Assembly (NCBI GenBank): GCA_900016875.1
Contig: FCNR01000063.1
Coordinates: forward strand, 310,001-374,000
From: Eubacteriaceae bacterium CHKCI004
GTDB lineage: Bacteria; Bacillota; Clostridia; Lachnospirales; Lachnospiraceae
Length of the DNA stretch: 64,000 bases
Reading direction: 5' to 3'
The notes under the pieces are model-generated. The model was not told the origin of the DNA, searched no databases, and worked only from the letters and a program-made list of their open reading frames with translations. Position 1 is the first letter of the stretch. Every line of letters begins with the position of its first letter. Below are positions 16,568-25,996 of the stretch, one piece after another. The position numbers and the translations under genes were made by a program.

Positions 16568-17150
16568 GAGACGGGCACATATTGAGAGGATAACCAAAGA
16601 GACAAAGATCGTCATGGATCTGAATCTGGATGGCAGCGGACAGGCAGATATCCATACGGGCATTGGATTTTTTGACCATATGCTGAACAGTTTTGCCCGC
16701 CATGGTTTTTTTGACCTGACTTGTCATGTGGAGGGAGATCTGGAAGTGGACTGCCATCACACCATTGAGGATACCGGCATCGTGCTGGGCCAGGCCATCG
16801 CGGAGGCTGCCGGAGATAAGAAGGGCATCCGCCGCTATGGTAATTTTCTACTGCCCATGGACGAAACGCTGGTGCTTTCGGCAGTGGATCTGTCCGGACG
16901 GCCGTATCTGGTCTGCGACCTGCCGTTTACAGTGGAAAAGGTCGGCGGATTTGACACAGAGATGGTGCGGGAGTTTTTCTACGCGGTGTCTTACAGCGCT
17001 GCCATGAATCTGCACTTGAAACTGATGCACGGGGTGAACAACCACCACATCATGGAAGCAGCCTTCAAGGCATTTGCCAAGGCTCTTGATGAGGCGGTGT
17101 CCTATGACAGCCGGATTACTGATGTGCTGTCCACGAAGGGCTCCCTTTAA
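16560..17150 (+). CDS. hisB: Imidazoleglycerol-phosphate dehydratase HisB
   Basis: HisB dehydrates imidazole glycerol phosphate to imidazole acetol phosphate, using Mn2+. The 196-residue monofunctional form lacks the HisN phosphatase domain found in enterobacteria. Metal-binding motifs are TGIGFFDHMLNSFARHG, DCHHTIEDTGIVLGQA and GVNNHHIMEAAFKAFA. The ATG lies 8 nt before the end of hisD, with its GAGGAGG site inside hisD, so the two are translationally coupled. Confidence 0.96.
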   Translation: MSERRAHIERITKETKIVMDLNLDGSGQADIHTGIGFFDHMLNSFARHGFFDLTCHVEGDLEVDCHHTIEDTGIVLGQAIAEAAGDKKGIRRYGNFLLPMDETLVLSAVDLSGRPYLVCDLPFTVEKVGGFDTEMVREFFYAVSYSAAMNLHLKLMHGVNNHHIMEAAFKAFAKALDEAVSYDSRITDVLSTKGSL

Positions 17151-17171
17151 TGGATACGGAGGAAATGTACG

Positions 17172-18461
17172 ATGGAATATATTACATTGATTGCACGGAT
17201 GCCGGCGGACGCCAGTCCGGAGCAGACAGAGGAAACGGCCCGGTATTTTGACAACTGCGGCGCCGATGAACTGTATTATTATGATGCGCAGTCCTTTGAA
17301 AAAGGGCAGGAAGAAGACATAAAAACCATGCAGGCCATCTGCCGCAGCGCCGATATCCCGCTGAATGTCTGTGCGAAAGTGAAACGTTTTGAGGACGTGA
17401 AGAAAATGATCTACGCCGGTGCGAAGCGGGTGTTCATAAAGACAGAAGGCGAAGATAATCTTGACGCGGTGAAGGAAGCTTCCGACCGGTTCGGGGCTGA
17501 CAGAATCTATCTGTATCTGGAGATGGGTAATTCGCCGGATATGGAAGCTTGTCTGCTCCGCTCCAGAAAAGCGGTGGAAGAGGAAGGCTTCGGCGGTATC
17601 GTACTGGCCGGAGAATTTATGGACAGCAGTTATGTCCAGGCAGCGGATTTCCTGAAAGTAAAGCTTGACGTGCCGGTCTTTATCATGGCTGAGACTGTGG
17701 ATGCTGTTGTTACGGCGGATCTGCTGAAAATGAGCATGGCGTCGGGAGTGGTGCTGGGATGCCCGGAGAAGGTATCGGATTTCATGGAGATAAAACAATA
17801 TTTGAAAACACAGAAGCTCCCGGTTAACACCTTTGAGACGGCCATTGCTTTTGAGGACTTTAAATTAAACAGTGACGGCATGATTCCGGTCATCACCCAG
17901 GATTATAAGACCGGAGAGGTGCTGATGCTTGCTTACATGACAAAGGAATCCTTTGAGAAGACCATTGCCACCGGCAAGATGACTTACTACAGCCGCAGCC
18001 GGCAGGAGCTTTGGACCAAAGGCGACACCTCCGGTCACTATCAGTATGTGAAATCACTGACGCTTGACTGCGACAATGATACGATTCTGGCGAAGGTGGC
18101 GCAGATCGGGGCAGCCTGCCATACAGGCAGCCGTACCTGTTTCTTTAAAGAACTTGTCCGGAAGGAATATGACGACCGCAATCCACTGGCTGTCTTCGAG
18201 GATGTGTTTGCCACGATCCTGGACCGGAAAGAGCATCCGAAGGAAGGATCTTACACCAACTACCTGTTTGACAAGGGAATCGACAAGATTCTTAAAAAGG
18301 TCGGAGAGGAAGCGACGGAGATTGTGATCGCATCCAAGAATCCGGACGCCGAAGAATTGAAATACGAGATCTGTGATTTTCTTTATCATATGATGGTACT
18401 CATGGCGGACAGGGGCGTCACATGGAAGGATATTACAGATGAGCTGGCGCAAAGACATTAA
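17172..18461 (+). CDS. hisIE: HisIE cyclohydrolase/diphosphatase fused to an N-terminal HisA/HisF-like domain
   Basis: The 429-residue protein has three parts. Residues 1 to about 205 resemble the HisA/HisF barrel ([10 protein letters not shown], then [20 protein letters not shown] and [10 protein letters not shown]). HisI follows (about 210-325) with [32 protein letters not shown] and [10 protein letters not shown]. HisE is at the end (about 330-429) with [13 protein letters not shown] and [13 protein letters not shown]. HisI and HisE carry out the PR-AMP cyclohydrolase and PR-ATP pyrophosphohydrolase steps. The barrel lacks the usual first-strand CLDVKDG and has Glu where HisF has AIDAKR, so it is probably not a synthase; a scaffold or regulatory role is inferred. 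It ends the operon. Confidence 0.92.
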   Translation: MEYITLIARMPADASPEQTEETARYFDNCGADELYYYDAQSFEKGQEEDIKTMQAICRSADIPLNVCAKVKRFEDVKKMIYAGAKRVFIKTEGEDNLDAVKEASDRFGADRIYLYLEMGNSPDMEACLLRSRKAVEEEGFGGIVLAGEFMDSSYVQAADFLKVKLDVPVFIMAETVDAVVTADLLKMSMASGVVLGCPEKVSDFMEIKQYLKTQKLPVNTFETAIAFEDFKLNSDGMIPVITQDYKTGEVLMLAYMTKESFEKTIATGKMTYYSRSRQELWTKGDTSGHYQYVKSLTLDCDNDTILAKVAQIGAACHTGSRTCFFKELVRKEYDDRNPLAVFEDVFATILDRKEHPKEGSYTNYLFDKGIDKILKKVGEEATEIVIASKNPDAEELKYEICDFLYHMMVLMADRGVTWKDITDELAQRH

Positions 18462-18502
18462 GTCACAAATTACGGATGCAGGCAAATAATAGAAAAAAAT
18501 AC

Positions 18503-18531
18503 TTGCTTAATCAAAATATCGGTGTTATAGT
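18503..18531 (+). promoter_or_regulatory. Promoter of the rimP-nusA-infB operon
   Basis: TTGCTT (18503-18508) and TATAGT (18526-18531) are 17 nt apart, about 75 nt before the rimP start. The predicted transcript begins just before a strong leader hairpin. Confidence 0.65.
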
Positions 18532-18551
18532 ATAGAGGATAACGGTAGATG

Positions 18552-18579
18552 ATAAGAGTGGGCACAGGCCCACTCTTAT
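18552..18579 (+). promoter_or_regulatory. rimP leader hairpin
   Basis: A perfect 12-bp stem (18552-18563 with 18568-18579) with a 4-nt loop lies in the untranslated leader just before the ribosome site. A GTGGGC/GCCCAC hairpin of this kind is common before rimP in Firmicutes. The following TGTTTGTGTGG is only weakly T-rich, so attenuation, perhaps by NusA, is possible but not shown. Confidence 0.6.
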
Positions 18580-18607
18580 TGTTTGTGTGGAAAGAGGTGA
18601 GATCAAC

Positions 18608-19069
18608 ATGAAAAGAACAGAGATTGTTGCAAGAGCAGAAGAATTGGCGGCGCCGATCATTGATGAGAATGATTTTGAGCTTGTCGATGTAGAATATGTA
18701 AAGGAAGGCGCCAACTGGTATCTGCGGGTCTATGCAGACAAGGAAGGCGGCATTACTATTGATGACTGTGTACTCATCAGCCGTGCACTGGAGCAGAAAC
18801 TGGATGAGGAGGACTTTATCAAAGACCCGTATATTCTGGAAGTAAGCTCTCCGGGACTGGGCAGACAGCTTAAGAAAGATAAAGATTTCAGACGGAGTCT
18901 GGGAGAAAAGGTGGAATGTAAGCTGTACAAAGCCGTTGATAAACAGAAAGAATTCGAGGGGATTCTCAAGGATTTTACGGAAGAGACAGTGACCCTTGCC
19001 ACGGACGGCGGGGATGTGGTTATAAACAGAAGTGATATTGCGGCCATACGTCTGGCCATTGATTTCTGA
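18608..19069 (+). CDS. rimP: Ribosome maturation factor RimP
   Basis: RimP binds the 30S precursor and helps assemble the S12 region. The 153-residue protein shows FELVDVEYVKEGANWYLRVY, the GGITIDDC segment and the signature LEVSSPGLGRQL, followed by a C-terminal SH3-like domain. The ATG at 18608 follows GAGGTG at 9 nt; an in-frame GTG seven codons upstream overlaps that site. It is the first gene of the conserved block that continues into nusA. Confidence 0.95.
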   Translation: MKRTEIVARAEELAAPIIDENDFELVDVEYVKEGANWYLRVYADKEGGITIDDCVLISRALEQKLDEEDFIKDPYILEVSSPGLGRQLKKDKDFRRSLGEKVECKLYKAVDKQKEFEGILKDFTEETVTLATDGGDVVINRSDIAAIRLAIDF

Positions 19070-19098
19070 CGATACGTATAGCAGGAGGATACGACAAA

Positions 19099-20385
19099 AT
19101 GAGTGAATTAATCGATGCTCTTAATCAGTTACAGAAAGAGAAAAATATCGAAAAAGAAGTGATCATGCAGGCAATCGAGGATTCGCTGGTGGCAGCCTGT
19201 AACAGAGACTTTGGAAAAAATGCCATCGTGAAGGTCAATATGGACAGAGAAACCGGAGATATTTCTGTTTTCGTGGAGAAGACAGTTGTGGAAGAAGTGG
19301 AAGATCCGGCCACAGAGATCAGTCTTGAAGACGCAAAGATGAGGGATTTCCATTATGATCTGGGAGATGTGGTAAACATCGAGGTGACTCCGAAGAATTT
19401 CGGACGTATTGCTGCCCAGCACGCCAGAAGCGTTATTGTCCAGAAGATCAAAGAAGAAGAGCGGAGAGTCCTTTTTGAACATTTCTCCCATAAAGAGAAA
19501 GATATCGTGACCGGTGTGGTACAGCGGTATAATGGAAAGAACATCTGCATCAGTCTGGATGACAAGACTGACGCCGTGCTCACCGAGAAAGAGCAGGTGA
19601 AAGGTGAGGTCTTCCATCCGACAGACCGGATTAAGTTATATATTATAGAGGTAAAGGATACTAACAAAGGACCGAAGATTCTTGTGTCAAGAACGCATCC
19701 GGAACTGGTAAAACGTCTCTTTGAAAAAGAGGTTGCAGAAGTTTATGACGGAACTGTGGAGATTAAGAGCATAGCCAGGGAGGCCGGCTCACGTACTAAG
19801 ATCGCGGTGGCGTCCAACGACCCGAATGTGGATCCGGTCGGTGCCTGCGTTGGTATCAACGGCGCCCGTGTCAATGCCATCGTCAACGACTTAAAGGGCG
19901 AGAAGATCGATATTATCACATGGAGCGATGATCCGGCTGTTCTGATTGAAAATGCGTTAAGCCCTTCTAACGTTGTTTCTGTGGACGTTGATACAGAGGA
20001 GAAGAGCGCCCGCGTGGTTGTTCCGGATTATCAGCTTTCCCTTGCCATCGGTAAAGAGGGACAGAACGCCCGTCTGGCTGCGAAGCTGACTGGATACAAG
20101 ATCGATATCAAGAGCGAGAGTCAGGCAGCCGAGCTGCAGGAAGAGCTGGATTTTGACGATTCCTTTGACGATATGGATGATTCTGATGAGTACGCAGATG
20201 AAGCCGCTGACGGCGCAGAGAACTACGACGGCGCAGACGATTACGCTGATGACAATTATGATGCAGACAGTGATGAGTATGCGGACGACGGGTATGACGA
20301 AGCTGACAGCGACGAGTACGGCGACGAGGATTACGACGAGACCGCTGCGGACAATGAGTCTGAAGAAAAGAAGTTCGAAGAATAA
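19099..20385 (+). CDS. nusA: Transcription elongation/termination factor NusA
   Basis: NusA binds RNA polymerase and modulates pausing, termination and antitermination. The N-terminal domain (about 1-130) is followed by S1 (VTGVVQRYNGKNICISLDD) and two KH domains, with DPVGACVGINGARVNAIV and LAIGKEGQNARLAAKLTG. This is the common Firmicutes form without the C-terminal acidic repeats of enterobacteria. After the KH domains comes an unusual tail of about 80 residues made almost wholly of Asp, Glu, Tyr and Ala. The ATG follows AGGAGG. The gene lies between rimP and rnpM as usual. Confidence 0.95.
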   Translation: MSELIDALNQLQKEKNIEKEVIMQAIEDSLVAACNRDFGKNAIVKVNMDRETGDISVFVEKTVVEEVEDPATEISLEDAKMRDFHYDLGDVVNIEVTPKNFGRIAAQHARSVIVQKIKEEERRVLFEHFSHKEKDIVTGVVQRYNGKNICISLDDKTDAVLTEKEQVKGEVFHPTDRIKLYIIEVKDTNKGPKILVSRTHPELVKRLFEKEVAEVYDGTVEIKSIAREAGSRTKIAVASNDPNVDPVGACVGINGARVNAIVNDLKGEKIDIITWSDDPAVLIENALSPSNVVSVDVDTEEKSARVVVPDYQLSLAIGKEGQNARLAAKLTGYKIDIKSESQAAELQEELDFDDSFDDMDDSDEYADEAADGAENYDGADDYADDNYDADSDEYADDGYDEADSDEYGDEDYDETAADNESEEKKFEE

Positions 20386-20408
20386 GAATGACTGACTGGT
20401 GACAGAGT

Positions 20409-20729
20409 ATGGGAAAAAAGATACCGTTAAGACAGTGTGTGGGCTGTCGGGAAATGAAGCCGAAAAAAGAATTGATACGCGTTATTAAAACGCCGGAAAA
20501 CGAAGTTCTCCTTGATGTGAATGGCAAGACAAACGGCCGTGGGGCTTATCTTTGTTTTTCCACCGGGTGTCTTCAGAAAGCAAAGCGTTCAAAAGGACTG
20601 GAACGTTCCCTGAAAATTGCCATTCCAGAAGAAATCTATCATCGTTTAGAGGAGGAGTTGAAGCAATTTGACACAGAGAGACAGAGTATTATCCATGCTG
20701 GGAATGGCCGCGAGGGCCGGCAGGATTGA
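20409..20729 (+). CDS. rnpM: RNase P modulator RnpM (YlxR family)
   Basis: The 106-residue protein has the YlxR signature: RQCVGCREMKPKKELIRV, LDVNGKTNGRGAYLC and a CLQKAKRSKGLERSL helix. In Bacillus subtilis this nucleoid-associated, RNA-binding protein has been linked to RNase P control. It sits between nusA and the L7Ae-like gene as in other Firmicutes. The last 20 codons overlap the next gene, and the tail is longer than in most homologues. Confidence 0.9.
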   Translation: MGKKIPLRQCVGCREMKPKKELIRVIKTPENEVLLDVNGKTNGRGAYLCFSTGCLQKAKRSKGLERSLKIAIPEEIYHRLEEELKQFDTERQSIIHAGNGREGRQD

Positions 20730-20988
20730 GAGCGGCGAGTTTTCAACAGAAAAAGCTGTGAAGTCCGGCCGCGGGCGGCTGGTGATTGTGGCGGAAGATG
20801 CCTCCGACAATACGAAAAAAATGTTTAAAAATATGTGTGATTATTACAAAGTACCCCTTGTGGTCTTTGGCACAAAAGAGGAATTAGGGCATTGGATCGG
20901 GAAAGCATACAGGGCTTCCATCTGTATCTTAGATGAAGGTTTTGCAAAGGCAGTGTTGAAAAAAATTAATCTAAATATGGAGGTGTAG
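20668..20988 (+). CDS. rplGA: L7Ae/L30e-type ribosomal protein (YlxQ family)
   Basis: This 106-residue protein belongs to the L7Ae/L30e RNA-binding family, which recognises kink-turns. Visible parts are LSMLGMAARAGRIESGE, GRGRLVIVAEDASDNTKK and VPLVVFGTKEELG. The TTG start was chosen because GAGGAGGAG lies about 10 nt upstream; the alternative ATG nine codons later would trim the first helix. It overlaps rnpM by 62 nt and ends 3 nt before infB. Confidence 0.88.
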   Translation: MTQRDRVLSMLGMAARAGRIESGEFSTEKAVKSGRGRLVIVAEDASDNTKKMFKNMCDYYKVPLVVFGTKEELGHWIGKAYRASICILDEGFAKAVLKKINLNMEV

Positions 20989-20991
20989 CGG

Positions 20992-23595
20992 ATGCCAAAA
21001 ATGAGAGTACATGAAGTAGCAAAGTTATATAATAAAAGCAGTAAAGAAGTCATTGCTGCATTAAAGCAGCAGGGAGTAGAAGTACAGAGCCATATGAGCA
21101 CAGTTACAGAGGAAAATGTTTCAAAATTAAAGGGAGTCTTCCAGCCGTCCGGCGCGGAGAAAAAAGCTGCTCCGGCACAGGAGAAGACCGTGGCAGAACA
21201 TGGAAAACGCAGAGAGGAAGCGAAGGAAAAACCGCAGCAAAACCGCGGCGGCCGCAATAATGATAACGGAAGAAATAATGATGGAAACCGCAGCGGCCGG
21301 GACAATCGCGGTGACGGAAAAAATGACAATCGCGGCGACAGAAATAATCGCAGCGGCAATCGCCGTCAGGACGGCGGCCGGGATAACCGCGGCGACGTAA
21401 ACCGCAATGGCCGTGGTAATGACAACCGCAATAATAACCGGAATAACGAAGGTAATCGCGGAAACCGCGATGGCGGCCGCAATCAGGGCGGTCGGGGTAA
21501 TGACGGCGGTCGCAGCCAGAATAACCGTGGCGGTGACGGAAATCGCCGGAATAACGACAGAAAAAACCGCAATAAATCCATGCTGGGCGGAGATACGCCA
21601 ATCAATGCAAAGGAAACAAGAAACGGGAAAGAAAACCGTCACGACATTAACAGAGAACACAGTCGGGAGAATCAGAACAGGAATGAAGATTCTAGAGATT
21701 CACGCGGCGGCCGCAACAACCGCCGGAATAATAACCGGAATAATAACTTTAATAATAACAATAACCAGAAACGGAATAAAAATAAAGGCAAACAGCCTGT
21801 GATCCAGCAGCCGGTAAAACAGGAGGAGCCAAAGGAAGAGGTTATCCGTAATATTACCCTGCCGAACCCGGTTTCATTAAAAGAGCTGGCTGAGGCATGT
21901 AAAGTAACCCCTGCGGTAATCATTAAGAAGCTGTTCCTGGCAGGACAGATGGTTACTATCAATACCGAGTTTACTTTTGACGAGGCGGCGGAGATTGCTC
22001 TGGAGTACAACTGTATCGCTGAGGAAGAGGTACAGGTGGATGTGATCGAGGAGCTTCTCAAAGAGGAAGAGGACGATGAGAGCACTCTGGTGGGCCGTCC
22101 GCCGGTTGTCTGCGTTATGGGTCACGTTGACCACGGTAAAACTTCACTGCTGGATGCCATTCGTTCCACCCACGTGACTGAGGGCGAGGCCGGAGGAATC
22201 ACCCAGCATATCGGTGCTTACGTGGTAAACATCAACGATGAGAAAATCACCTTCCTGGATACGCCGGGACATGAGGCGTTCACTTCCATGCGTCTTCGTG
22301 GAGCACAGGCGACAGATATCGCCGTTCTCGTGGTAGCGGCTGACGACGGCGTGATGCCGCAGACCGTTGAGGCCATCAACCATGCGAAAGCCGCAGAGGT
22401 CGAGGTTATCGTGGCTGTCAACAAGATCGATAAAGAAGGCGCCAACGTAGAAAGAGTAAAACAGGAGCTCACCGAGTATGGTCTGATCGCCGAGGACTGG
22501 GGCGGCAGCACCGTATTTGTTCCGGTATCCGCAAAGACCGGTGAAGGTATTCAGGAACTTCTGGAAATGATTTCTCTGACAGCGGAAGTGATGGAGCTGA
22601 AAGCCAATCCGAACCGAAAGGCAAGGGGGCTTGTTATCGAGGCGAAACTTGATAAAGGACGCGGTCCGGTGGCGACCATCCTGATTCAGAAAGGTACTCT
22701 GCGCGTAGGAGACTGCATCAATATTGGTCACGCCTACGGACGTGTCCGTGCGATGCTGGATGATAAAGGAAACCGGGTGAAATCTGCAGGCCCATCCGTA
22801 CCTGTGGAGATTCTCGGATTAAACGATGTGCCATTTTCCGGCGAGGTCATGATGGCTCATGACAATGAGAAAGAAGCCCGTACTACGGCAGAAGCTTTTG
22901 TGGCATACAGCAGAGAGAAGATGCTGGAGGAAACGAAGAGCAAGCTGTCTCTGGATGACCTGTTTGATCAGATTCAGGCCGGTAATGTAAAAGAGCTGAA
23001 TCTTGTTGTGAAAGCAGATGTACAGGGCTCCGTGGAAGCAGTGAAACAGAGCCTCACCAAGCTTTCCAATGAGGAGGTTATGATTAAGGTGATCCATGGC
23101 GGCGTCGGCGCGATCAATGAGTCTGACGTAACGCTTGCTTCTGCGTCCAACGCCATTATCATCGGTTTTAATGTCCGCCCGGATGCCATGGCTAAATCCG
23201 TAGCGGAGAGAGAAAAAGTCGACATGCGTCTGTATCGTGTTATCTACAACGCTATTGAAGATATTGAGGCGGCTATGAAAGGTATGCTGGATCCGGTATT
23301 CCGAGAGAAAGTGACCGGACATCTGGAAGTCCGCCAGATTTATAAAGCTTCCGGCGTAGGAACTATCGCCGGTTGTTATGTGACAGACGGAGAGATTACA
23401 AGAAGCTCCCAGACCCGAATTGTCCGGGACGGCATTGTAATCTACGAAGGAACTCTTGCATCTTTAAAACGTTTTAAGGACGATGTGAAAGAAGTAAAAT
23501 CAGGATTCGAATGTGGTCTTGTATTTGAAAAATACAACGATGTCAAAGAAGGCGACCAGGTTGAAGCCTTTGTGATGGAGGAAGTTCCGAGATAA
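20992..23595 (+). CDS. infB: Translation initiation factor IF-2
   Basis: IF-2 is the GTPase that places fMet-tRNA on the 30S subunit and joins the subunits. The 867-residue protein has an N-terminal IF2_N domain ([18 protein letters not shown]). A linker of about 200 residues follows, dominated by Asn, Arg, Gly and Asp (codons about 21230-21790). Then come a second IF2_N domain, the GTPase with [18 protein letters not shown] and NKID, and domains II to IV. The linker has long runs without hydrophobic residues and is probably disordered. The start follows GGAGGTG. Confidence 0.97.
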   Translation: MPKMRVHEVAKLYNKSSKEVIAALKQQGVEVQSHMSTVTEENVSKLKGVFQPSGAEKKAAPAQEKTVAEHGKRREEAKEKPQQNRGGRNNDNGRNNDGNRSGRDNRGDGKNDNRGDRNNRSGNRRQDGGRDNRGDVNRNGRGNDNRNNNRNNEGNRGNRDGGRNQGGRGNDGGRSQNNRGGDGNRRNNDRKNRNKSMLGGDTPINAKETRNGKENRHDINREHSRENQNRNEDSRDSRGGRNNRRNNNRNNNFNNNNNQKRNKNKGKQPVIQQPVKQEEPKEEVIRNITLPNPVSLKELAEACKVTPAVIIKKLFLAGQMVTINTEFTFDEAAEIALEYNCIAEEEVQVDVIEELLKEEEDDESTLVGRPPVVCVMGHVDHGKTSLLDAIRSTHVTEGEAGGITQHIGAYVVNINDEKITFLDTPGHEAFTSMRLRGAQATDIAVLVVAADDGVMPQTVEAINHAKAAEVEVIVAVNKIDKEGANVERVKQELTEYGLIAEDWGGSTVFVPVSAKTGEGIQELLEMISLTAEVMELKANPNRKARGLVIEAKLDKGRGPVATILIQKGTLRVGDCINIGHAYGRVRAMLDDKGNRVKSAGPSVPVEILGLNDVPFSGEVMMAHDNEKEARTTAEAFVAYSREKMLEETKSKLSLDDLFDQIQAGNVKELNLVVKADVQGSVEAVKQSLTKLSNEEVMIKVIHGGVGAINESDVTLASASNAIIIGFNVRPDAMAKSVAEREKVDMRLYRVIYNAIEDIEAAMKGMLDPVFREKVTGHLEVRQIYKASGVGTIAGCYVTDGEITRSSQTRIVRDGIVIYEGTLASLKRFKDDVKEVKSGFECGLVFEKYNDVKEGDQVEAFVMEEVPR

Positions 23596-23624
23596 AAAAG
23601 AAAACTGACAGGAGATATTGAAAT

Positions 23625-24014
23625 ATGAGAAAAAACAGTGTAAAAAATACCCGGATAAACTCCGAGGTATTGCGGGAACTGAGCCGCATTATTTCAAGGG
23701 AAATCAAAGATCCCCGCATCTCTGCCATGACAACGGTCGTTGCCGTAGAGGTGGCTCCTGATTTAAAGACCTGCAAGGCGTATATCAGCGTTCTTGGCTC
23801 CGAAGAGGAGCAGGAGAGTACACTGGAGGGACTGAAAAATGCCCACGGGTATATCAAAAGGGAGCTGGCCCACAGCATTAATCTGCGCAATACGCCGGAT
23901 ATCCGGTTTATTCTGGATCAATCCATCGCGTATGGAGTAAATATGTCGAAAAAAATCGACATGATCAACGCAGAGATGCATGAGAGAGAGAAAGCAAATG
24001 GGGAGGAGGCCTGA
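23625..24014 (+). CDS. rbfA: Ribosome-binding factor A
   Basis: RbfA helps 30S maturation and 16S 5'-end processing. The 129-residue protein has the KH-like fold with INSEVLRELSRIISREIKDPR, DLKTCKAYISVLG and the C-terminal LRNTPDIRFILDQSIAYG. It follows infB by about 30 nt and ends 2 nt before the nrnA start. Confidence 0.95.
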   Translation: MRKNSVKNTRINSEVLRELSRIISREIKDPRISAMTTVVAVEVAPDLKTCKAYISVLGSEEEQESTLEGLKNAHGYIKRELAHSINLRNTPDIRFILDQSIAYGVNMSKKIDMINAEMHEREKANGEEA

Positions 24015-24016
24015 CT

Positions 24017-25015
24017 GTGACTTCCAATAAAAAAATAACCAGGCAGGCGGTGAGTCTCTTTCACCGCAAGATCAAAGAGGCAGAACGCATCGCTATTTCC
24101 GGGCACATCAACCCGGATGGCGACTGCGTCGGCGCCTGCCTTGGACTTTGCGCTTATATTCTTGATCTGGATCCGAAAAAAAAGGTGGATATTCTTTTGG
24201 AACCAATCAGTGAAAAGTTCCGTTTTTTAGCGTATGCAGATCATATTATGCAGGAAAAAACGGAGGAAGAGCCTTACGATCTCTATTTTTCGCTGGATTG
24301 TTCAGACAAGGAACGCCTCGGCGCATTTCAGGAACTTTTTGAAGAAGCCCGATTCACCATATGCGTGGATCATCACATCAGTAATCAGGGATTTGGTGAT
24401 TTGCGGTTTATTGATGCCGACGCTTCTTCTACCTGTGAGATTCTGTATGATATTCTTGAGGAAAAAAAGATTTCTTTTGACACGGCACAGTGCCTGTATC
24501 TGGGCATCGTGCATGACACAGGGGTATTTAAACACAGCAACACTACCAGAAAAGTTATGGAAATTGCGGGAGCATTGATTGACAAAGGAGTGCGTCCGGA
24601 TTTTATTATCGACGAGACTTTTTATAAAAAGACATACATTCAGAATCAGATTCTGGGACGTGCTCTGATGGAGAGCATCCTTCTTCTGGATGGCCGTATT
24701 ATTTTTTCAGCCATAAAGAAAAAAGATATGGACTTTTACGGTATTGAGAGTGGAGATCTGGATGGAGTTATCGATCAGCTTCGGGTGACAGAAGGAGTGG
24801 AATGCGCCCTGTTTCTATACGAAAAGACAGAAGGACAGTTTAAGGTCAGCCTCCGTTCTAACGGAAAAGTTGATGTTAGAAAGATTGCGGAACAATTTGG
24901 CGGCGGAGGCCATGTGAAAGCAGCCGGCTGTACTGTGGAAGGAAATGTACGTGATATTGTAAACAGCATTTCTCCGCTGATCGATCAGCAGCTCGAACAG
25001 GGAAAAGATGTATGA
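24017..25015 (+). CDS. nrnA: DHH-family oligoribonuclease/pAp phosphatase NrnA
   Basis: NrnA degrades very short RNA oligomers and can dephosphorylate pAp. In 332 residues it carries a DHH domain with GHINPDGDCVGACLG, LDCSD and the VDHH motif, then HDTGVFKHSNT. The C-terminal DHHA1 domain has FGGGGHVKAAG. The GTG start lies 7 nt after GGAGGAGG and 2 nt after rbfA. Its stop overlaps truB as ATGA. Confidence 0.93.
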   Translation: MTSNKKITRQAVSLFHRKIKEAERIAISGHINPDGDCVGACLGLCAYILDLDPKKKVDILLEPISEKFRFLAYADHIMQEKTEEEPYDLYFSLDCSDKERLGAFQELFEEARFTICVDHHISNQGFGDLRFIDADASSTCEILYDILEEKKISFDTAQCLYLGIVHDTGVFKHSNTTRKVMEIAGALIDKGVRPDFIIDETFYKKTYIQNQILGRALMESILLLDGRIIFSAIKKKDMDFYGIESGDLDGVIDQLRVTEGVECALFLYEKTEGQFKVSLRSNGKVDVRKIAEQFGGGGHVKAAGCTVEGNVRDIVNSISPLIDQQLEQGKDV

Positions 25016-25914
25016 TAAACGGTATTTTGAACATAAAGAAAGAGAAGGGCTTTACCTCACATGATGTGGTGGCAAAGCTCCGGGGTATTCTGCATCAGAA
25101 AAAAATCGGACATACGGGAACTCTTGATCCGGATGCAGAGGGTGTTCTGCCGGTATGTCTTGGAAAAGCTACCCGCCTTTGTGATAAAATAGGGGACTGG
25201 GATAAAACGTATCAGGCAACGCTGCGCCTGGGCGTGACCACTGATACAGAAGATACCTCGGGAACTGTTCTGGAAGAAAAACCGGTGAAGATTGATGAAG
25301 AATCTGTCAGAGAAATCATTTCTTCTTTTGTGGGAGAGTACGAACAGATTCCACCTATGTACTCCGCTAAAAAAGTGCGGGGAAAAAAGCTTTATGAGCT
25401 GGCAAGAGAGGGTGTTGTCATTGAACGAAAACCCTGTCGGGTCACTGTCCATTCTATTGATATTCAGGAGGTTTGTCTTCCGTACGTAACATTTTCTGTA
25501 CGTTGTTCCAAGGGGACTTATATTCGGAGTCTCTGCAGGGATATCGGGGAAAAAGCCGGCTGCGGTGGCTGTATGGCGGCTCTTACACGGACACAGGTGG
25601 CGTTTTTTGATATAAATGATGCGCTGACGCTCAAGCAGGTGGAATCTTTGCGGGATTCCGGAACGCTTTTTGAGCACATTCGTTCCATAGATTCTGTTTT
25701 CGCAGACTATCCGGCAGTGACCGTATCGGCAAAAGCGGAAAAGAAGCTCTATAATGGCAACCCGCTTCCGTGGAACGCCTGCACAGTAACGGAGGGCGAT
25801 GCGTCCGGTATGTACCGGGTATATGACAAAGAAGGACATTTTATCGGTATTTACAGGAAAGCAGCGCAATCCGATATATTGCATCCCGACAAACTGTTTT
25901 TTGATATGCCGTAA
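25012..25914 (+). CDS. truB: tRNA pseudouridine-55 synthase TruB
   Basis: TruB makes pseudouridine 55 in the T-loop of tRNAs. The 300-residue protein begins with NGILNIKKEKGFTSHDVV. The catalytic Asp is D39 in GHTGTLDPDAEGVLP. KGTYIRSLCRDIG and a C-terminal PUA-like segment follow. The ATG overlaps the nrnA stop (ATGA), so translation is coupled. Confidence 0.96.
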   Translation: MINGILNIKKEKGFTSHDVVAKLRGILHQKKIGHTGTLDPDAEGVLPVCLGKATRLCDKIGDWDKTYQATLRLGVTTDTEDTSGTVLEEKPVKIDEESVREIISSFVGEYEQIPPMYSAKKVRGKKLYELAREGVVIERKPCRVTVHSIDIQEVCLPYVTFSVRCSKGTYIRSLCRDIGEKAGCGGCMAALTRTQVAFFDINDALTLKQVESLRDSGTLFEHIRSIDSVFADYPAVTVSAKAEKKLYNGNPLPWNACTVTEGDASGMYRVYDKEGHFIGIYRKAAQSDILHPDKLFFDMP

Positions 25915-25996
25915 TATAGTGCGGATATCTTCAGATCCGGCCGAGGCAGTACTCGGGTGTTATTGACGGATAAAATTATCATCAGGAGAAAGAGAC

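Noticed and set aside
21230-21790. Repetitive stretch as a possible CRISPR array
   Set aside because: The repeats are codon-level low complexity inside the infB frame, without regular repeat-spacer units. No array was seen elsewhere in the window.
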